Notes under the pieces: generated by a model | Databases searched by the model: none | The model's input: the letters and a program-made list of their open reading frames with translations, nothing else | Told to the model about the DNA's origin: nothing | Made by a program: the position numbers and the translations under genes | Shown: piece by piece, positions 53,804-63,845 of the stretch | Layout of the letters: each line of letters opens with the position of its first letter | Numbering within the stretch: position 1 is the first letter of the stretch | NCBI RefSeq assembly: GCF_021442025.1 | Contig: NZ_CP090446.1 | Span: 3,720,001-3,784,000 of the forward strand | Direction of reading: 5' to 3' | Source: Sphingobacterium sp. SRCM116780 | GTDB taxonomy: Bacteria > Bacteroidota > Bacteroidia > Sphingobacteriales > Sphingobacteriaceae | Length of the DNA stretch: 64,000 bases

Positions 53804-56800
53804 ATGAGTTTGTCTACAACAAGTATTAAACGTCCAGTACTAACGATTGTATTGAACTTGATGTTAATACTATTCGGTATAATTGGTTATACGTATTTGG
53901 GAGTACGCGAATTTCCTTCTATTGACCCTGCTCAAATATCAGTAAGGACCAGTTATGCTGGAGCGAATGCTGATATTATTGAATCACAGATAACAGAACC
54001 GTTAGAGAAAGCAATCAATTCTATTGATGGAATTAGGAATATCTCTTCTTCAAGTAATCAAGGGACGAGTAATATTACAGTTGAATTTAATTTAGGAAAG
54101 AATTTAGAAGAAGCGGCAAATGATGTGCGAGATAAAGTCTCTCAGGCTTTAAGGAGTTTGCCCCAAGATATTGATGCTGCCCCAGTGGTATCAAAAGCGG
54201 ATGCCGATTCAGAACCAATTATTACGATGACGATACAAAGTTCTGAAAAGAATATTTTAGAGTTATCGGATTATGCTGAAAATACAATTTCTCAAAGACT
54301 GCAAACCATTCCTGGTATAAGTTCAGTTCAAATTTGGGGACAAAAAAAGTATGCGATGCGTCTTTGGTTGGATCCGGTAAAACTGAATTCTTATGGGGTT
54401 ACTGTACTCGATGTTAGATCTGCATTGAATCTGCAGAATGTCGAATTGCCTTCGGGAAAATTAACTGGATCTAACACGGAACTAACAGTAAAGACTATAG
54501 GGAATTTGGCATCTGAGGATCAATTTAATGATATCATAATCAAATCTACAGGTAACAGCATTATCCGTTTAAGTGATGTGGGCAAAGCTGCTCTAGAAGC
54601 AGAAAATTTTGAAACTAAAATGTCAGATTCGGGTCTGCCCATGTTGAGTCTGGCAATTATTCCTCAACCTGGAACGAATTATTTGGAGATTGCAAAGAGC
54701 TTCTATAAAGAATTCGATCAGCTTAAGAAAGATTTACCTGCAGGCATTGAAATGAAGATAGCATTGGATAATACTCTTTTTGTGAAAAAAGCTATCTTAG
54801 AAGTCGCTGAAACATTGTTAATATCTGTCGTACTTGTGGTGTTAATTATTTTTCTGTTTTTTAGAGATTGGGCAATAGCATTTCGCCCTTTAATCGATAT
54901 TCCAGTATCGTTAATTGCTACATTCTTCATTATGTATCTCTGTGGTTTTTCGGTTAACGTCTTGACTTTATTAGCAATTGTATTGGCTACAGGTTTGGTT
55001 GTGGATGACGGGATTGTGGTGACAGAGAATATATTTAGAAAAGTGGAAGAAGGGATGTCTCCTATTCAAGCAGCAATTAAGGGTTCTAATGAAATCTTTT
55101 TTGCGGTTATTTCTATTTCGATTACTTTGGCAGCTGTATTTTTACCAGTTGTATTTTTAGAAGGCTTTGTCGGGCGCTTGTTTCGAGAGTTTGGGATAGT
55201 TATCGGTGCAGCAGTATTGATTTCTGCTTTCGTTTCATTGACTTTAACACCCATGTTAAATGCATATTTGATGAAAGGCGGTGAACAAAAGAAAACCAAA
55301 TTTTATAATAAAACAGAACCTTATTTTATAGCACTCACTGATGGCTATACGAATTCATTAGTCAAGTTTTTGAAAAAGAAATGGTTAAGCTTTCCAATTA
55401 TTTTATGCTGCTTTGGTCTTATTTATCTTTTCTTTAATCTGTTGCCCAAAGAAACCGCTCCCTATGACGATCGTAGTTATTTGATGATGAGGGTAACAGC
55501 TCCTGAAGGGGTTTCTTATGATTATATGGATAGATTTATGACAGAGTTAACCACACTTGTCAATGACTCTGTTCCTGAAAAAGATGTTAGTTTGGTCATA
55601 ACTTCTCCAAGCTTTGGATCTTCTGCAGCAAATAGTGGGATGATTCGATTAGGTCTAGTTCCGCAAGATAAACGGAAACGTACACAGGCTGAAATTGCTC
55701 GCGATCTATCAAGATTAACTAAATCTTCTTCTGAAGCTAAAGTTTCTGTGACCGAGCAACCAACCATTTCAGTAAATCGAAGAGGGGGTTTACCGGTTCA
55801 ATATATTATACAGGCCCCAAATTTTCAAAAGTTAGAGGAAAAAATCCCTCAATTTATGGATGCTGTAGAAGCAGATCCTACATTTTCAACTAGTGATGTG
55901 AATTTGAAATTCAATAAACCCGAAGTTTATGTTAGTATTGATCGTGAAAAGGCTTTAAGTTTAGGAGTCTCTATTTTAGATGTTGCGCAGACATTACAAA
56001 TGTCACTATCTGGTCAACGATTTGGATACTTCATGATGAATGGTCGTCAGTATCAGGTCATAGGACAATTTGATAAGAAGGATACCAGTACACCCTTAGA
56101 TCTTGCTTCTATTTTTGTGAAAAATACAGAAGGTAAGTTAATTCAGTTGGATAATATTGTGAAGATCGAGGAGCGAAGTAGTCCGCCTCAACTGTACCAC
56201 AATAACCGTTATATGTCTGCTACAGTATCTGCGGGCCTTGCACCCGGGAAGAGTCTCGGTGAAGGAATTGAAGCTATGGATCGTATTAAACAAAAAGTTC
56301 TAGACGAGACTTTCACAACAGATTTAGGAGGTGAGTCTAGAGATTTTAAAGAAAGTGGTTCAAATACCATGTTTGCGTTTGGATTAGCCTTATTATTGAT
56401 TTATCTTATTTTGTCAGCGCAATTTGAGAGTTTCATTGATCCATTTGTTATTATTATTACAGTACCGTTGGCCGTCGCAGGAGCATTATTTTCGCTGTGG
56501 TTATTTGGTCAATCTTGGAATATATTTAGTCAAATTGGTACCATTATGTTAATTGGTTTGGTAACTAAAAATGGAATTCTGATTGTAGAGTTTGCAAATC
56601 AACTTCGCGAAGAGGGTAAAACAAAATATGAAGCAATTGTTGAAGCTTCAGGAGCAAGATTACGTCCTATTTTGATGACATCCTTGGCTATTGCGCTTGG
56701 AGCATTACCGATTGCACTATCTTTAGGAGCTGCCTCTACCAGTCGTATTGGTATGGGAGTAGTCATCGTTGGGGGGACACTATTTTCCCTTGTATTGACG

Positions 56801-56881
56801 TTATTTGTTATTCCCGCTATCTATTTAATGTGGTCTCGTGTTAAACACCATAATCCAGAATTTTCGACTATTGAAGATTAA
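53804..56881 (+). CDS. RND efflux permease, AcrB/MexB-like
   Basis: A 1025-aa inner-membrane proton-driven exporter. Two repeats with twelve helices are visible. The first repeat begins IKRPVLTIVLNLMLILFGIIGYTYL. The proton relay lies in LATGLVVDDGIVVTENI, with the conserved Asp pair, and ALPIALSLGAASTSRIGMGVVIVGG is the C-terminal part. The start ATG is nine bases after a less likely TTG. The next gene starts one base after the stop. Substrates may be drugs or lipids; none can be named. Confidence 0.96.
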   Translation: MSLSTTSIKRPVLTIVLNLMLILFGIIGYTYLGVREFPSIDPAQISVRTSYAGANADIIESQITEPLEKAINSIDGIRNISSSSNQGTSNITVEFNLGKNLEEAANDVRDKVSQALRSLPQDIDAAPVVSKADADSEPIITMTIQSSEKNILELSDYAENTISQRLQTIPGISSVQIWGQKKYAMRLWLDPVKLNSYGVTVLDVRSALNLQNVELPSGKLTGSNTELTVKTIGNLASEDQFNDIIIKSTGNSIIRLSDVGKAALEAENFETKMSDSGLPMLSLAIIPQPGTNYLEIAKSFYKEFDQLKKDLPAGIEMKIALDNTLFVKKAILEVAETLLISVVLVVLIIFLFFRDWAIAFRPLIDIPVSLIATFFIMYLCGFSVNVLTLLAIVLATGLVVDDGIVVTENIFRKVEEGMSPIQAAIKGSNEIFFAVISISITLAAVFLPVVFLEGFVGRLFREFGIVIGAAVLISAFVSLTLTPMLNAYLMKGGEQKKTKFYNKTEPYFIALTDGYTNSLVKFLKKKWLSFPIILCCFGLIYLFFNLLPKETAPYDDRSYLMMRVTAPEGVSYDYMDRFMTELTTLVNDSVPEKDVSLVITSPSFGSSAANSGMIRLGLVPQDKRKRTQAEIARDLSRLTKSSSEAKVSVTEQPTISVNRRGGLPVQYIIQAPNFQKLEEKIPQFMDAVEADPTFSTSDVNLKFNKPEVYVSIDREKALSLGVSILDVAQTLQMSLSGQRFGYFMMNGRQYQVIGQFDKKDTSTPLDLASIFVKNTEGKLIQLDNIVKIEERSSPPQLYHNNRYMSATVSAGLAPGKSLGEGIEAMDRIKQKVLDETFTTDLGGESRDFKESGSNTMFAFGLALLLIYLILSAQFESFIDPFVIIITVPLAVAGALFSLWLFGQSWNIFSQIGTIMLIGLVTKNGILIVEFANQLREEGKTKYEAIVEASGARLRPILMTSLAIALGALPIALSLGAASTSRIGMGVVIVGGTLFSLVLTLFVIPAIYLMWSRVKHHNPEFSTIED

Positions 56882-56882
56882 T

Positions 56883-58190
56883 ATGAATAAGATTTTTTGT
56901 CTATTATCATTGTTTTTTTTGCCATTAAGTATTGCTTTTTCGCAAAATGTATTGACTGCACAAGACGCCGTATCTATTGCTATGCAGAATAATTTTGATA
57001 TTTTGCTTACGAAAAAAGATGTATTAATCTCTCAAGAAAATCTAACATATGGTAATGCTGGGATGTTACCAAATTTGACTGCTAATTTTAGTCAAAGTAA
57101 TAGCACTCAAAACTCAAAACAAACACAAAACACGGGAGAAATTAAAGAGTTAGCTAATGCAAAAAATAATAGCATGAACTACGGTGTTAGTTTAGGATGG
57201 ACAATTTTTGATGGTTTTGGGATGTTTGCTCGATATGAAAAACTAAATCAATTAAAAGCCAGAGGTGATCTGGAGTTAAAATCAGTGATTTTAACGACCG
57301 TTGGTGATGTTTTGAATATGTATTACAGCATCGTTTTGGAAAAGAATTTGTTAAACACAATAGATTCTTCTATTGTTATTTCTAATGATCGCTTAAGAAC
57401 TGCAGAAAATAGATTCCAAATTGGGAAGGCTTCTAAATTGGAAGTGCTCAATGTTCAAGTAAACTTAAATGAAGATCAATCTTTACGATTAAAAAAACTA
57501 GAGACCATTACTAATTTAAAAACTGAATTAAATCGTTTAATGGCAAGAGATTTAAATGTTGATTTTCAAGTTGAAGATGAGTTGAGTTTTGAAGAGAACT
57601 TAAAAATAAATGAGCTACTTGATTTAGCAGCTACTCAAAATCTAGATCTACAATTAATAAAGATGGATAAAAGATTGGCTGAATTGGAACAAAAAGATGT
57701 TAAATCAAGACGACTTCCCGTTGTAAGGCTTAATTCAGGGTATAATTTTTCTTCATCAGAATCTAGCTTAGGCTTTGTATCCCAATCAAATGCTCGAGGA
57801 TTGACTTACGGACTGACAGCATCATTTAATATTTTTGATGGTTTCAATCAGCGGAAAGATGAGCGAGTAGCGAAGCAATTGGTGGAAAAAGCTGCTATAC
57901 AAATTGAAAAATCAAAAGAGCTTATTAATGCAACTATTTTAAAAGCATATCAAAGCTATATAACGAATATAAGTCTTGCACGATTAGAAGAGAAGAATGA
58001 GAAAATTGCTAAACAGAACTTAAGTATCACCTTAGATAAGTATAAAATAGGAACAATCAGTGCAGTAGAGTTTAGAGATGCCCAAGAAAATTATGTAAAT
58101 GCTATGAGCCGATTGAAAGAAGCAACTTATCAAGCAAAACTGTCCGAAATAGGATTAAAAGAATTAGTTGGAAACCTGGATCTACACTAA
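56883..58190 (+). CDS. TolC-family outer-membrane efflux protein
   Basis: A 435-aa protein with a signal peptide ending SIAFSQ. Two OEP repeats appear: AQDAVSIAMQNNFDILLTKKDV to LETITNLKTELNRLM, and LLDLAATQNLDLQLIKMDKRLAELEQ to YKIGTISAVEFRDAQENYVNAMSRLKEA. Long helices and the NVQVNLNEDQ-type segments are typical for TolC. It completes a tripartite pump with the two preceding genes. The apparent upstream start lies within the permease and was rejected. Confidence 0.94.
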   Translation: MNKIFCLLSLFFLPLSIAFSQNVLTAQDAVSIAMQNNFDILLTKKDVLISQENLTYGNAGMLPNLTANFSQSNSTQNSKQTQNTGEIKELANAKNNSMNYGVSLGWTIFDGFGMFARYEKLNQLKARGDLELKSVILTTVGDVLNMYYSIVLEKNLLNTIDSSIVISNDRLRTAENRFQIGKASKLEVLNVQVNLNEDQSLRLKKLETITNLKTELNRLMARDLNVDFQVEDELSFEENLKINELLDLAATQNLDLQLIKMDKRLAELEQKDVKSRRLPVVRLNSGYNFSSSESSLGFVSQSNARGLTYGLTASFNIFDGFNQRKDERVAKQLVEKAAIQIEKSKELINATILKAYQSYITNISLARLEEKNEKIAKQNLSITLDKYKIGTISAVEFRDAQENYVNAMSRLKEATYQAKLSEIGLKELVGNLDLH

Positions 58191-58201
58191 TATATTAGTA
58201 T

Positions 58202-58230
58202 GCTAAGAAGCCTTTAAAAGGATTCTTAGC
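58202..58230. terminator. Terminator between efflux operon and SRPBCC gene
   Basis: GCTAAGAA and TTCTTAGC, with an inner CCTT/AAGG, form a hairpin between two convergent genes. Confidence 0.8.
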
Positions 58231-58615
58231 GTTCGTCTTCTGTATAAAAATCTAAGAGAGAGCTCATATAAGGATCATCCCATCCACTTACAATATCATC
58301 GTAATCTTCTTCAGGAATATTAGTATGGTTTATCTCGACCGAAGTACCCCTTTTGTGCTCATGTAGTTTAATAGTAACGATGGAATCTGACTCTTGTTCA
58401 CCGAAATACCATTGTTGAACAATTTTCTTATTGGGATCTAAGGCAATAAACTTACCAGTAATAGCACCATCCCACATGGAGAATTCACCATCAACAACAG
58501 GGCTAATTTCTACTAAATCACCTGTCCAAAGACGAATGGTGATATCAGTTGTCAATGCCAAATAAATCTCTTCGGGTTCTGCTGGTATGATATAATATTT
58601 TTTGAAATCTTTCAT
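58226..58615 (-). CDS. SRPBCC (START-like/AHSA1-type) protein
   Basis: A 129-aa soluble ligand-binding fold. KKYYIIPAEPEEIYLALTTDITIRLWTGD and the middle EFSMWDGAITGKFIALDPNKKIVQQWYFG match the activator-of-Hsp90-ATPase homology group. I placed the start at 58615 since a -7 promoter box covers the codons between this ATG and an upstream one. Function unknown. Confidence 0.85.
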   Translation of the reverse strand: MKDFKKYYIIPAEPEEIYLALTTDITIRLWTGDLVEISPVVDGEFSMWDGAITGKFIALDPNKKIVQQWYFGEQESDSIVTIKLHEHKRGTSVEINHTNIPEEDYDDIVSGWDDPYMSSLLDFYTEDER

Positions 58616-58622
58616 ATAGGTA

Positions 58623-58630
58623 CAAAAATA
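58623..58630 (-). promoter_or_regulatory. -7 box (TATTTTTG) directly upstream of SRPBCC gene
   Basis: Exact match to TAnnTTTG eight bases before the ATG, so the mRNA would be leaderless or nearly so. Confidence 0.55.
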
Positions 58631-58898
58631 CATTTAATCTGAAAGAGAGTGTAAATCTTTTTGATCTTTCTATAGTATGCTATCTGATTTATATTTATTC
58701 ATAAATTTTTGTTTCAACTTTATGAAAGTATACAGAATGTGATAAGAAATGAAAATTAAGGCTTCTAAGCGATTGTTTTAAATAGTAAGGTTGTCTAATT
58801 TCTTTTCATGTTGAGCAATCCTAAGGAGCTTAACTTGCTGTTGTTGGGGCTATAAAATAAAATTGTTGAACTTATTAAAAGCAATAGAATGGCTAAGT

Positions 58899-60110
58899 CT
58901 ATTTGGAGTTTAAAATAGGATGTTGAATGATAAGTTGGCAAATGTCTTTTGCTACTTCGGTTTTTGATTTCAGGGAAAACTCTTGTATATTTTCATGGCG
59001 GTCAATTATAGTCACTTTGTTTGTATCTGTGGCAAAACCAGCCCCTTTATCTTGCATTGAATTTAAGATAATGAAATCGAGGTTCTTTTTAATTAACTTA
59101 CTTTTGGCATTATCAATTTCATTGTTTGTCTCAAGTGCAAAACCAATCAGAAGTTGTTTTTCGGTTTTTTCAGAACCAACTGTGGCTAAAATATCAATTG
59201 TTTTTTTTAATGCAATTGAAAAGCTATCCTCTTTCTTTTTGATCTTTTGTGTTGCCACCTCTATTGGGGTATAATCGGCGACTGCGGCACTCATAATAAT
59301 AATATCAGACTTAATGAAGTAGTTTTCGACTTGTTCTAGCATCTGTTGAGCAGAAGTTATGTTGATGCGATGAACATCATCCGGAGTTTCTAGTACAGTA
59401 GGACCACTAATTAGTGTTACATGTGCACCCAATCTTTCCAGTTCTTTGGCCAGTGCATAGCCCATCTTACCACTAGAATGATTTCCAATAAATCGAACAG
59501 GATCTATAGCTTCATGCGTTGGACCAGCAGTTACTAAAGCATTTTTACCCGCTAATGGAAGCTGCTCAGAAAAATGATTGGTTATAAACTCCAGTATTTC
59601 TTCTGGTTCAGCAAGCCTACCTTCTCCAATTAATCCACTTGCTAATTCCCCATTTTTAGGATGAATTAATATATCTCCATAAGATTGAAGTAGATGGATA
59701 TTATTTTGAGTAGAAGGATGTTTCCACATATCTAGGTCCATTGCAGGAGCAAAAAAGACGGGACATTTCGCAGATAAATAAACTGCAGTCAATAAACTAT
59801 CGCATATGCCATTTGCTATTTTTCCAATGGTATTTGCTGTTGCTGGAGCGATAAGTATTAGGTCTGCTTGTAATCCGATATGTACATGATTATTCCATTC
59901 CCCAGTTTTTGGATCGAAGTAATCGATTAATACGGGATTATTAGAAAGAGTAGACAATGTTAACGGCGTTATAAATTCCGCAGCTTCTTTTGTCATAATG
60001 ATTTGAACTTTAGCTTGTTCTTTGACTAATAGTCTAGTTAGATGTGCAATTTTGTATGCGGCAATACTACCGCATACAGCAATTACAATATTTTTTCCAG
60101 CTAAGCTCAT
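58899..60110 (-). CDS. coaBC: Bifunctional PPC decarboxylase/PPC synthetase
   Basis: A 403-aa enzyme of coenzyme A synthesis. The N-terminal flavin-dependent decarboxylase shows GSIAAYKIAHLTR, ILIAPATANTIGKIANGICDSLLTAVYL and the PAMDLDMWKHP motif. The C-terminal synthetase shows VTAGPTHEAIDPVRFIGNHSSGKMGYALA and IKKKEDS. Length fits the CoaBC of most bacteria. It follows rpoZ by 21 bases in the conserved Bacteroidota cluster bamD-rpoZ-coaBC. Confidence 0.96.
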   Translation of the reverse strand: MSLAGKNIVIAVCGSIAAYKIAHLTRLLVKEQAKVQIIMTKEAAEFITPLTLSTLSNNPVLIDYFDPKTGEWNNHVHIGLQADLILIAPATANTIGKIANGICDSLLTAVYLSAKCPVFFAPAMDLDMWKHPSTQNNIHLLQSYGDILIHPKNGELASGLIGEGRLAEPEEILEFITNHFSEQLPLAGKNALVTAGPTHEAIDPVRFIGNHSSGKMGYALAKELERLGAHVTLISGPTVLETPDDVHRINITSAQQMLEQVENYFIKSDIIIMSAAVADYTPIEVATQKIKKKEDSFSIALKKTIDILATVGSEKTEKQLLIGFALETNNEIDNAKSKLIKKNLDFIILNSMQDKGAGFATDTNKVTIIDRHENIQEFSLKSKTEVAKDICQLIIQHPILNSK

Positions 60111-60131
60111 GGCAATAAAGATGGCTTTGTG

Positions 60132-60461
60132 TTAGTCTTGCTCTTTTGCAGGATTTCTGAAGTAAATCTTGTCATGTAGAAACTCATCAATTGCAATAAG
60201 AGTAGCTTTTGGCATACGCTCATAATGTTTTGAAATTTCTATTTGCTCACGATTTTCGAATACCTCTTCCAAGTTATCATTGTTGCTAGCAAATTCTGCA
60301 AGTTTACCATTCAATTCTTCTTTGATGTCAACTGAAATTTGATTAGCACGTTTGCTGATCACTACGATTGACTCATATAAATTGTCAGTTACTATGTCTA
60401 GTTGTCTCAAGTCACGAGTTACAGTTGAATTTGCGACAGTGCTGTTATTTTTTTGACTCAT
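60132..60461 (-). CDS. rpoZ: RNA polymerase omega (Rpb6-like) subunit
   Basis: A 109-aa protein. YESIVVISKRANQISVDIKEEL is the omega/Rpb6 core, and FENREQIEISKHYERMPKATLIAIDEFLHDKIYF is the extension typical of the Bacteroidota form. It overlaps the end of the bamD gene by 17 bases. Role: assembly and stability of RNA polymerase. Confidence 0.9.
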   Translation of the reverse strand: MSQKNNSTVANSTVTRDLRQLDIVTDNLYESIVVISKRANQISVDIKEELNGKLAEFASNNDNLEEVFENREQIEISKHYERMPKATLIAIDEFLHDKIYFRNPAKEQD

Positions 60462-61377
60462 CTTTTTGGGTATTTTCTTTGTTTTCTTTAATTTCCTTTT
60501 GCGCTTTTCTTTCCTTTTCTTGCTCAGCTATAGCTTTATTTATGGTTGCTACTTGAGCAGAAGCGCTTTTCATTTTCTTCTCTGCATCATCACGAACGGA
60601 TTCAGCATCCTTAATATACTTACTATTAGGGAAATTTACCGCAAATGAGCGATAATAATCAATAGCGTCATTAAATCGATCTGCTTGCTTAAATATCACA
60701 CTCTGATTTGCGAAGTTATATTGAGATTTTAATGTTAGATACTCAATTTCTTCAGCATATTTTGTATCAGGATATTCTTTTAAGACATTTTGCAAAGCAA
60801 TTACAGCAGCTCTATAATCATCATTTAGCCCCATATCATAGAGCAGTTTTGCATTTGAAAAAGCTTTAAACTCTAATTTGTCACGTAGCTTCTGAATTAA
60901 ATCCCCAGCTTCTTTTGCTCTTTCAGATTCAGGATATAAATTGACAAATAATTGCAAAGCATCAATTGCTTTTTTTGTATTCTCCTGATCTAAAGATGAT
61001 CTTGGAGAGTCTAAATAATAACAATAAGCAGACATGAATCTACATTCTTCAGCTCTTGTACTATTTGGATAGACATCTGCAAAATCTTTAAAGTGATAAC
61101 GCGCTGATGTATAATCTTTTAATCTATAGTTTGCAAAAGCTGTGAAATAATATAGATTTTCTGCTTCAGCCTGACCTCTAAATTTACTCCTCAAATCTTC
61201 GAACAATATTAAAGCTTTGCTATATTTTTTCTTATCATAAAGTTTTACCGCTTCTTCATACTTCTGAGCGATATTATTGCTTGCGCGTAATTTCTCAAAT
61301 TTACTTTTACAGCCACTGAATGATACCAATAACAAAATTCCGGCACACAAAGCCGCTATACGCCTATTTAAAAACAT
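60445..61377 (-). CDS. bamD: Outer-membrane assembly lipoprotein BamD
   Basis: A 310-aa lipoprotein of the BAM complex. Signal peptide with lipobox LLVSFSGCKSKFEK. TPR units follow: YEEAVKLYDKKKYSKALILFEDL, AFANYRLKDYTSARYHFKDFADVYPNSTRAEEC, AIDALQLFVNLYPESERAKEA and AVIALQNVLKEYPDTKYAEE. A C-terminal coiled coil rich in Lys and Glu (EQEKERKAQKEIKENKEN) is longer than in E. coli BamD. First gene of the cluster with rpoZ and coaBC. Confidence 0.94.
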   Translation of the reverse strand: MFLNRRIAALCAGILLLVSFSGCKSKFEKLRASNNIAQKYEEAVKLYDKKKYSKALILFEDLRSKFRGQAEAENLYYFTAFANYRLKDYTSARYHFKDFADVYPNSTRAEECRFMSAYCYYLDSPRSSLDQENTKKAIDALQLFVNLYPESERAKEAGDLIQKLRDKLEFKAFSNAKLLYDMGLNDDYRAAVIALQNVLKEYPDTKYAEEIEYLTLKSQYNFANQSVIFKQADRFNDAIDYYRSFAVNFPNSKYIKDAESVRDDAEKKMKSASAQVATINKAIAEQEKERKAQKEIKENKENTQKDESKK

Positions 61378-61615
61378 TTTACAAAGATAAGTGAATTTGT
61401 GATACTAATCAATTAAATTTTTATGTATGCAATATACTTCAATATTGAATGCTGTACAATCAAATCTATTTATATTAACTTTTTTTAACCTTAATATAGA
61501 GAATCGATTCTTTATTGTCATTTCCCTGTTTAAAAACAATGACAATCAATTTATCGCTATCTCCTTTTAGTATATTTTGATTATATTTACAGTTGAATTT
61601 TAGTATTATAATAGT

Positions 61616-61897
61616 ATGACATTAAAAGAAAGAGTTGAACAGGCATTGGATTCGATCAGACCTTATTTGGAAACTGATGGTGGAGATGTTAGTGTGGAAG
61701 AAATCACTGCAGATAATGTTGTTCGTTTAAAATTGTTAGGCGCCTGTGCTTCATGCTCGATGAGCATTATGACTTTTAAGGCGGGTTTGGAACAAGCAAT
61801 TAAAAAAGCAGTTCCAGAAATTACGGCTGTAGAGGCTATCAATATTACAGATATGGATGACCCGAATGCAACTCAACCGATCTCTAAAGTCTTGTAA
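61616..61897 (+). CDS. NifU C-terminal domain Fe-S scaffold protein
   Basis: A 93-aa protein of the Nfu type. The cluster-binding motif is GACASCSMSIMTF with CxxC, after the conserved LETDGGDVSVEEITAD. It delivers Fe-S clusters to target enzymes. It has an independent start with a 60-base gap to the next gene. Confidence 0.94.
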   Translation: MTLKERVEQALDSIRPYLETDGGDVSVEEITADNVVRLKLLGACASCSMSIMTFKAGLEQAIKKAVPEITAVEAINITDMDDPNATQPISKVL

Positions 61898-61959
61898 TTG
61901 ATCGTTTTAATTAACACAATTTAACAGCAGCCTAACTGTTAAAGTATTAGATTTGTTCT

Positions 61960-62607
61960 ATGAAATTCAACTACCATTTTGTAATTGCTACGCTTTTTAT
62001 GTTTTTAGGATATTCTTCGTATTCTCAAGAACGTAAAATATTGCAGTTTAGTGGTATCGTAGAAACGGTGAGTTCAGGACTTCCTGTTGGATACACAACA
62101 ATTACAAATGAAAGTTTTCGTAATGAAGCACATATGGCCAATAATGAAGGATTCTTCTCATTCGTTGCTCATGTAGGAGATACGATTCGCTTTACTTCAG
62201 TTGGTTATGAAACGTATAAATTTGTTGTTCCAGAAATAAGTGGTGATCGATTTTCTACTGCTATTGTTATGAAAAATCTGATTGTTGAGCTTCCTATGGT
62301 TACACCGTATCCTTGGGCAAGTATAGAAGAATTTAATATCGCATTTATGAATTTGGAGGTAAATTCTGATAATGTCATTCGTGCTAAGCGAAATATGTCC
62401 AAAGAATCAATAGATGCAATGGCAGCGGTTATGCCTAGAAGTGCTGAGGAAATGCATAATTATAATGTCAATGAAAATCATCGAGGACTTAGTAATAAAG
62501 TGATTAACCAGCGGTTTGCAAATCCACTGTTAAATCCATTTGCTTGGGGAAGTTTAATTCAGCAAATATCTAAAGGAAAACAGGGAAGCAAAAAATTGGA
62601 CTACTAA
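61960..62607 (+). CDS. Exported protein with carboxypeptidase-regulatory-like domain
   Basis: A 215-aa protein with signal peptide ending SYSQ. The regulatory-like domain lies in residues 25-105 (FSGIVETVSSGLPVGYTTI, EGFFSFVAHVGDTIRFTSVGYE). The C-terminal half is helical with no known motif and ends in a basic stretch (ISKGKQGSKKLDY). Similar in layout to the protein at 2786-3544. Function unknown. Confidence 0.82.
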   Translation: MKFNYHFVIATLFMFLGYSSYSQERKILQFSGIVETVSSGLPVGYTTITNESFRNEAHMANNEGFFSFVAHVGDTIRFTSVGYETYKFVVPEISGDRFSTAIVMKNLIVELPMVTPYPWASIEEFNIAFMNLEVNSDNVIRAKRNMSKESIDAMAAVMPRSAEEMHNYNVNENHRGLSNKVINQRFANPLLNPFAWGSLIQQISKGKQGSKKLDY

Positions 62608-62610
62608 TTA

Positions 62611-63840
62611 CTAATCTGTTAACTTCAACTTGTTTAATTCTGCAACACTTATTTTAGCGGAAAAGTATGATATTAATCCAGAGATTATACTAATTGTAAA
62701 GAAGACAATCACAAAGTCACTGAAACGAAGTGCTACGGGGTAACTATCAATTAACATATTGGCACCTTCTTCAACTTTAATTAATCCGTAATTAATCTGC
62801 AAAAAGCAGAAGAGATATCCAATTATTAAACCTGTACTACAACCTAATATCGAAATCATTAACCCTTCGTAGAAAAATATCTTTTGAACAAGTGAACTAT
62901 TTGCTCCTAGATTTTTTAAGATGTTCATATCTTCTTTTTTATCAAGAACAAGCATTGTTAATGATCCGACAATATTAAATAAAGCGATTATACTAATTAA
63001 TGTTAGGATAAAATAAACAGCCCATCTTTCTACACGTACGTTTTTATAGAGTGTAGGATTTTGTTCCTCTCGATCTTTTACCACAAAATTTTCTCCCAAT
63101 TGAGTTTGGAGATCGTTTTTCAATTTTTGAATCTGACTTTTGTCTTTAACATAAAACTCAATAGCAGATACCCGGTTATATTCTCCTAACGCTTCTCGAG
63201 CAAAAGTAATAGGAGTAATAATTAGATTATCAAAATCTTGTTGGTACTTTAATACGCCTGCTGGTTGAATCGATCTTATATTAAACTCATCTGCAGGATT
63301 TGCCGAATTTTTAACTCCTTTACGTGGAGAATATACATCGATTTGATTAAGGGCGTTTTGAACGGAAATACCTAAATTTGCCTGAACTCCAGCTCCAATT
63401 ACTGCATAAGAGACATTGTCTTTCATAAGGGTATATTCACCACTAATTAGAAGACTATCTTTGGCTTTATGATCGATCGAGTTAGCCTCTATTCCTTTTA
63501 TAGTACCGATGTATTGTTTATTATCATACTGCAATAAGATTTTTTCTTGGAGTATCTCTGTATAATTTAATACATTGGCATCTTTCTTTAACTTTTGGAT
63601 ACTCGGTATATTTGCATCAAATAATTTACCTGTCCTAGGCTCTATTTTAAGTTCTGGGGCAAACTGGCTATACATGGATATAATAATGTTTTCCATCCCA
63701 TTGAAGGAGGATAACAGTATAATAAGAGCAGCACTGCTTACCAAAACACCAATGACACTTATACCAGAAATAATGTTTATCGCATTAACCGTTTTCTTTG
63801 AGAATAAGTATCTTTTGGCAAATAGAAATGGTAAGTTCAT
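62611..63840 (-). CDS. ABC transporter permease, FtsX-like (LolC/LolE-like)
   Basis: A 409-aa inner-membrane protein with four helices. The first helix and flank read PFLFAKRYLFSKKTVNAINIIS, then a large periplasmic domain (40-270), then the FtsX part with YFILTLISIIALFNIVGSLTMLVLDKKEDMNILKNLGAN. This is the LolC/LolE pattern for lipoprotein release. No ATPase gene is visible in the window. Upstream and in the same orientation is the MBL-fold gene. Confidence 0.92.
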   Translation of the reverse strand: MNLPFLFAKRYLFSKKTVNAINIISGISVIGVLVSSAALIILLSSFNGMENIIISMYSQFAPELKIEPRTGKLFDANIPSIQKLKKDANVLNYTEILQEKILLQYDNKQYIGTIKGIEANSIDHKAKDSLLISGEYTLMKDNVSYAVIGAGVQANLGISVQNALNQIDVYSPRKGVKNSANPADEFNIRSIQPAGVLKYQQDFDNLIITPITFAREALGEYNRVSAIEFYVKDKSQIQKLKNDLQTQLGENFVVKDREEQNPTLYKNVRVERWAVYFILTLISIIALFNIVGSLTMLVLDKKEDMNILKNLGANSSLVQKIFFYEGLMISILGCSTGLIIGYLFCFLQINYGLIKVEEGANMLIDSYPVALRFSDFVIVFFTISIISGLISYFSAKISVAELNKLKLTD

Positions 63841-63845
63841 TGTTT

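Noticed and set aside
56838-56882. Upstream start of the TolC-like gene
   Set aside because: It is inside the permease coding region and would place residues before a clear signal peptide.
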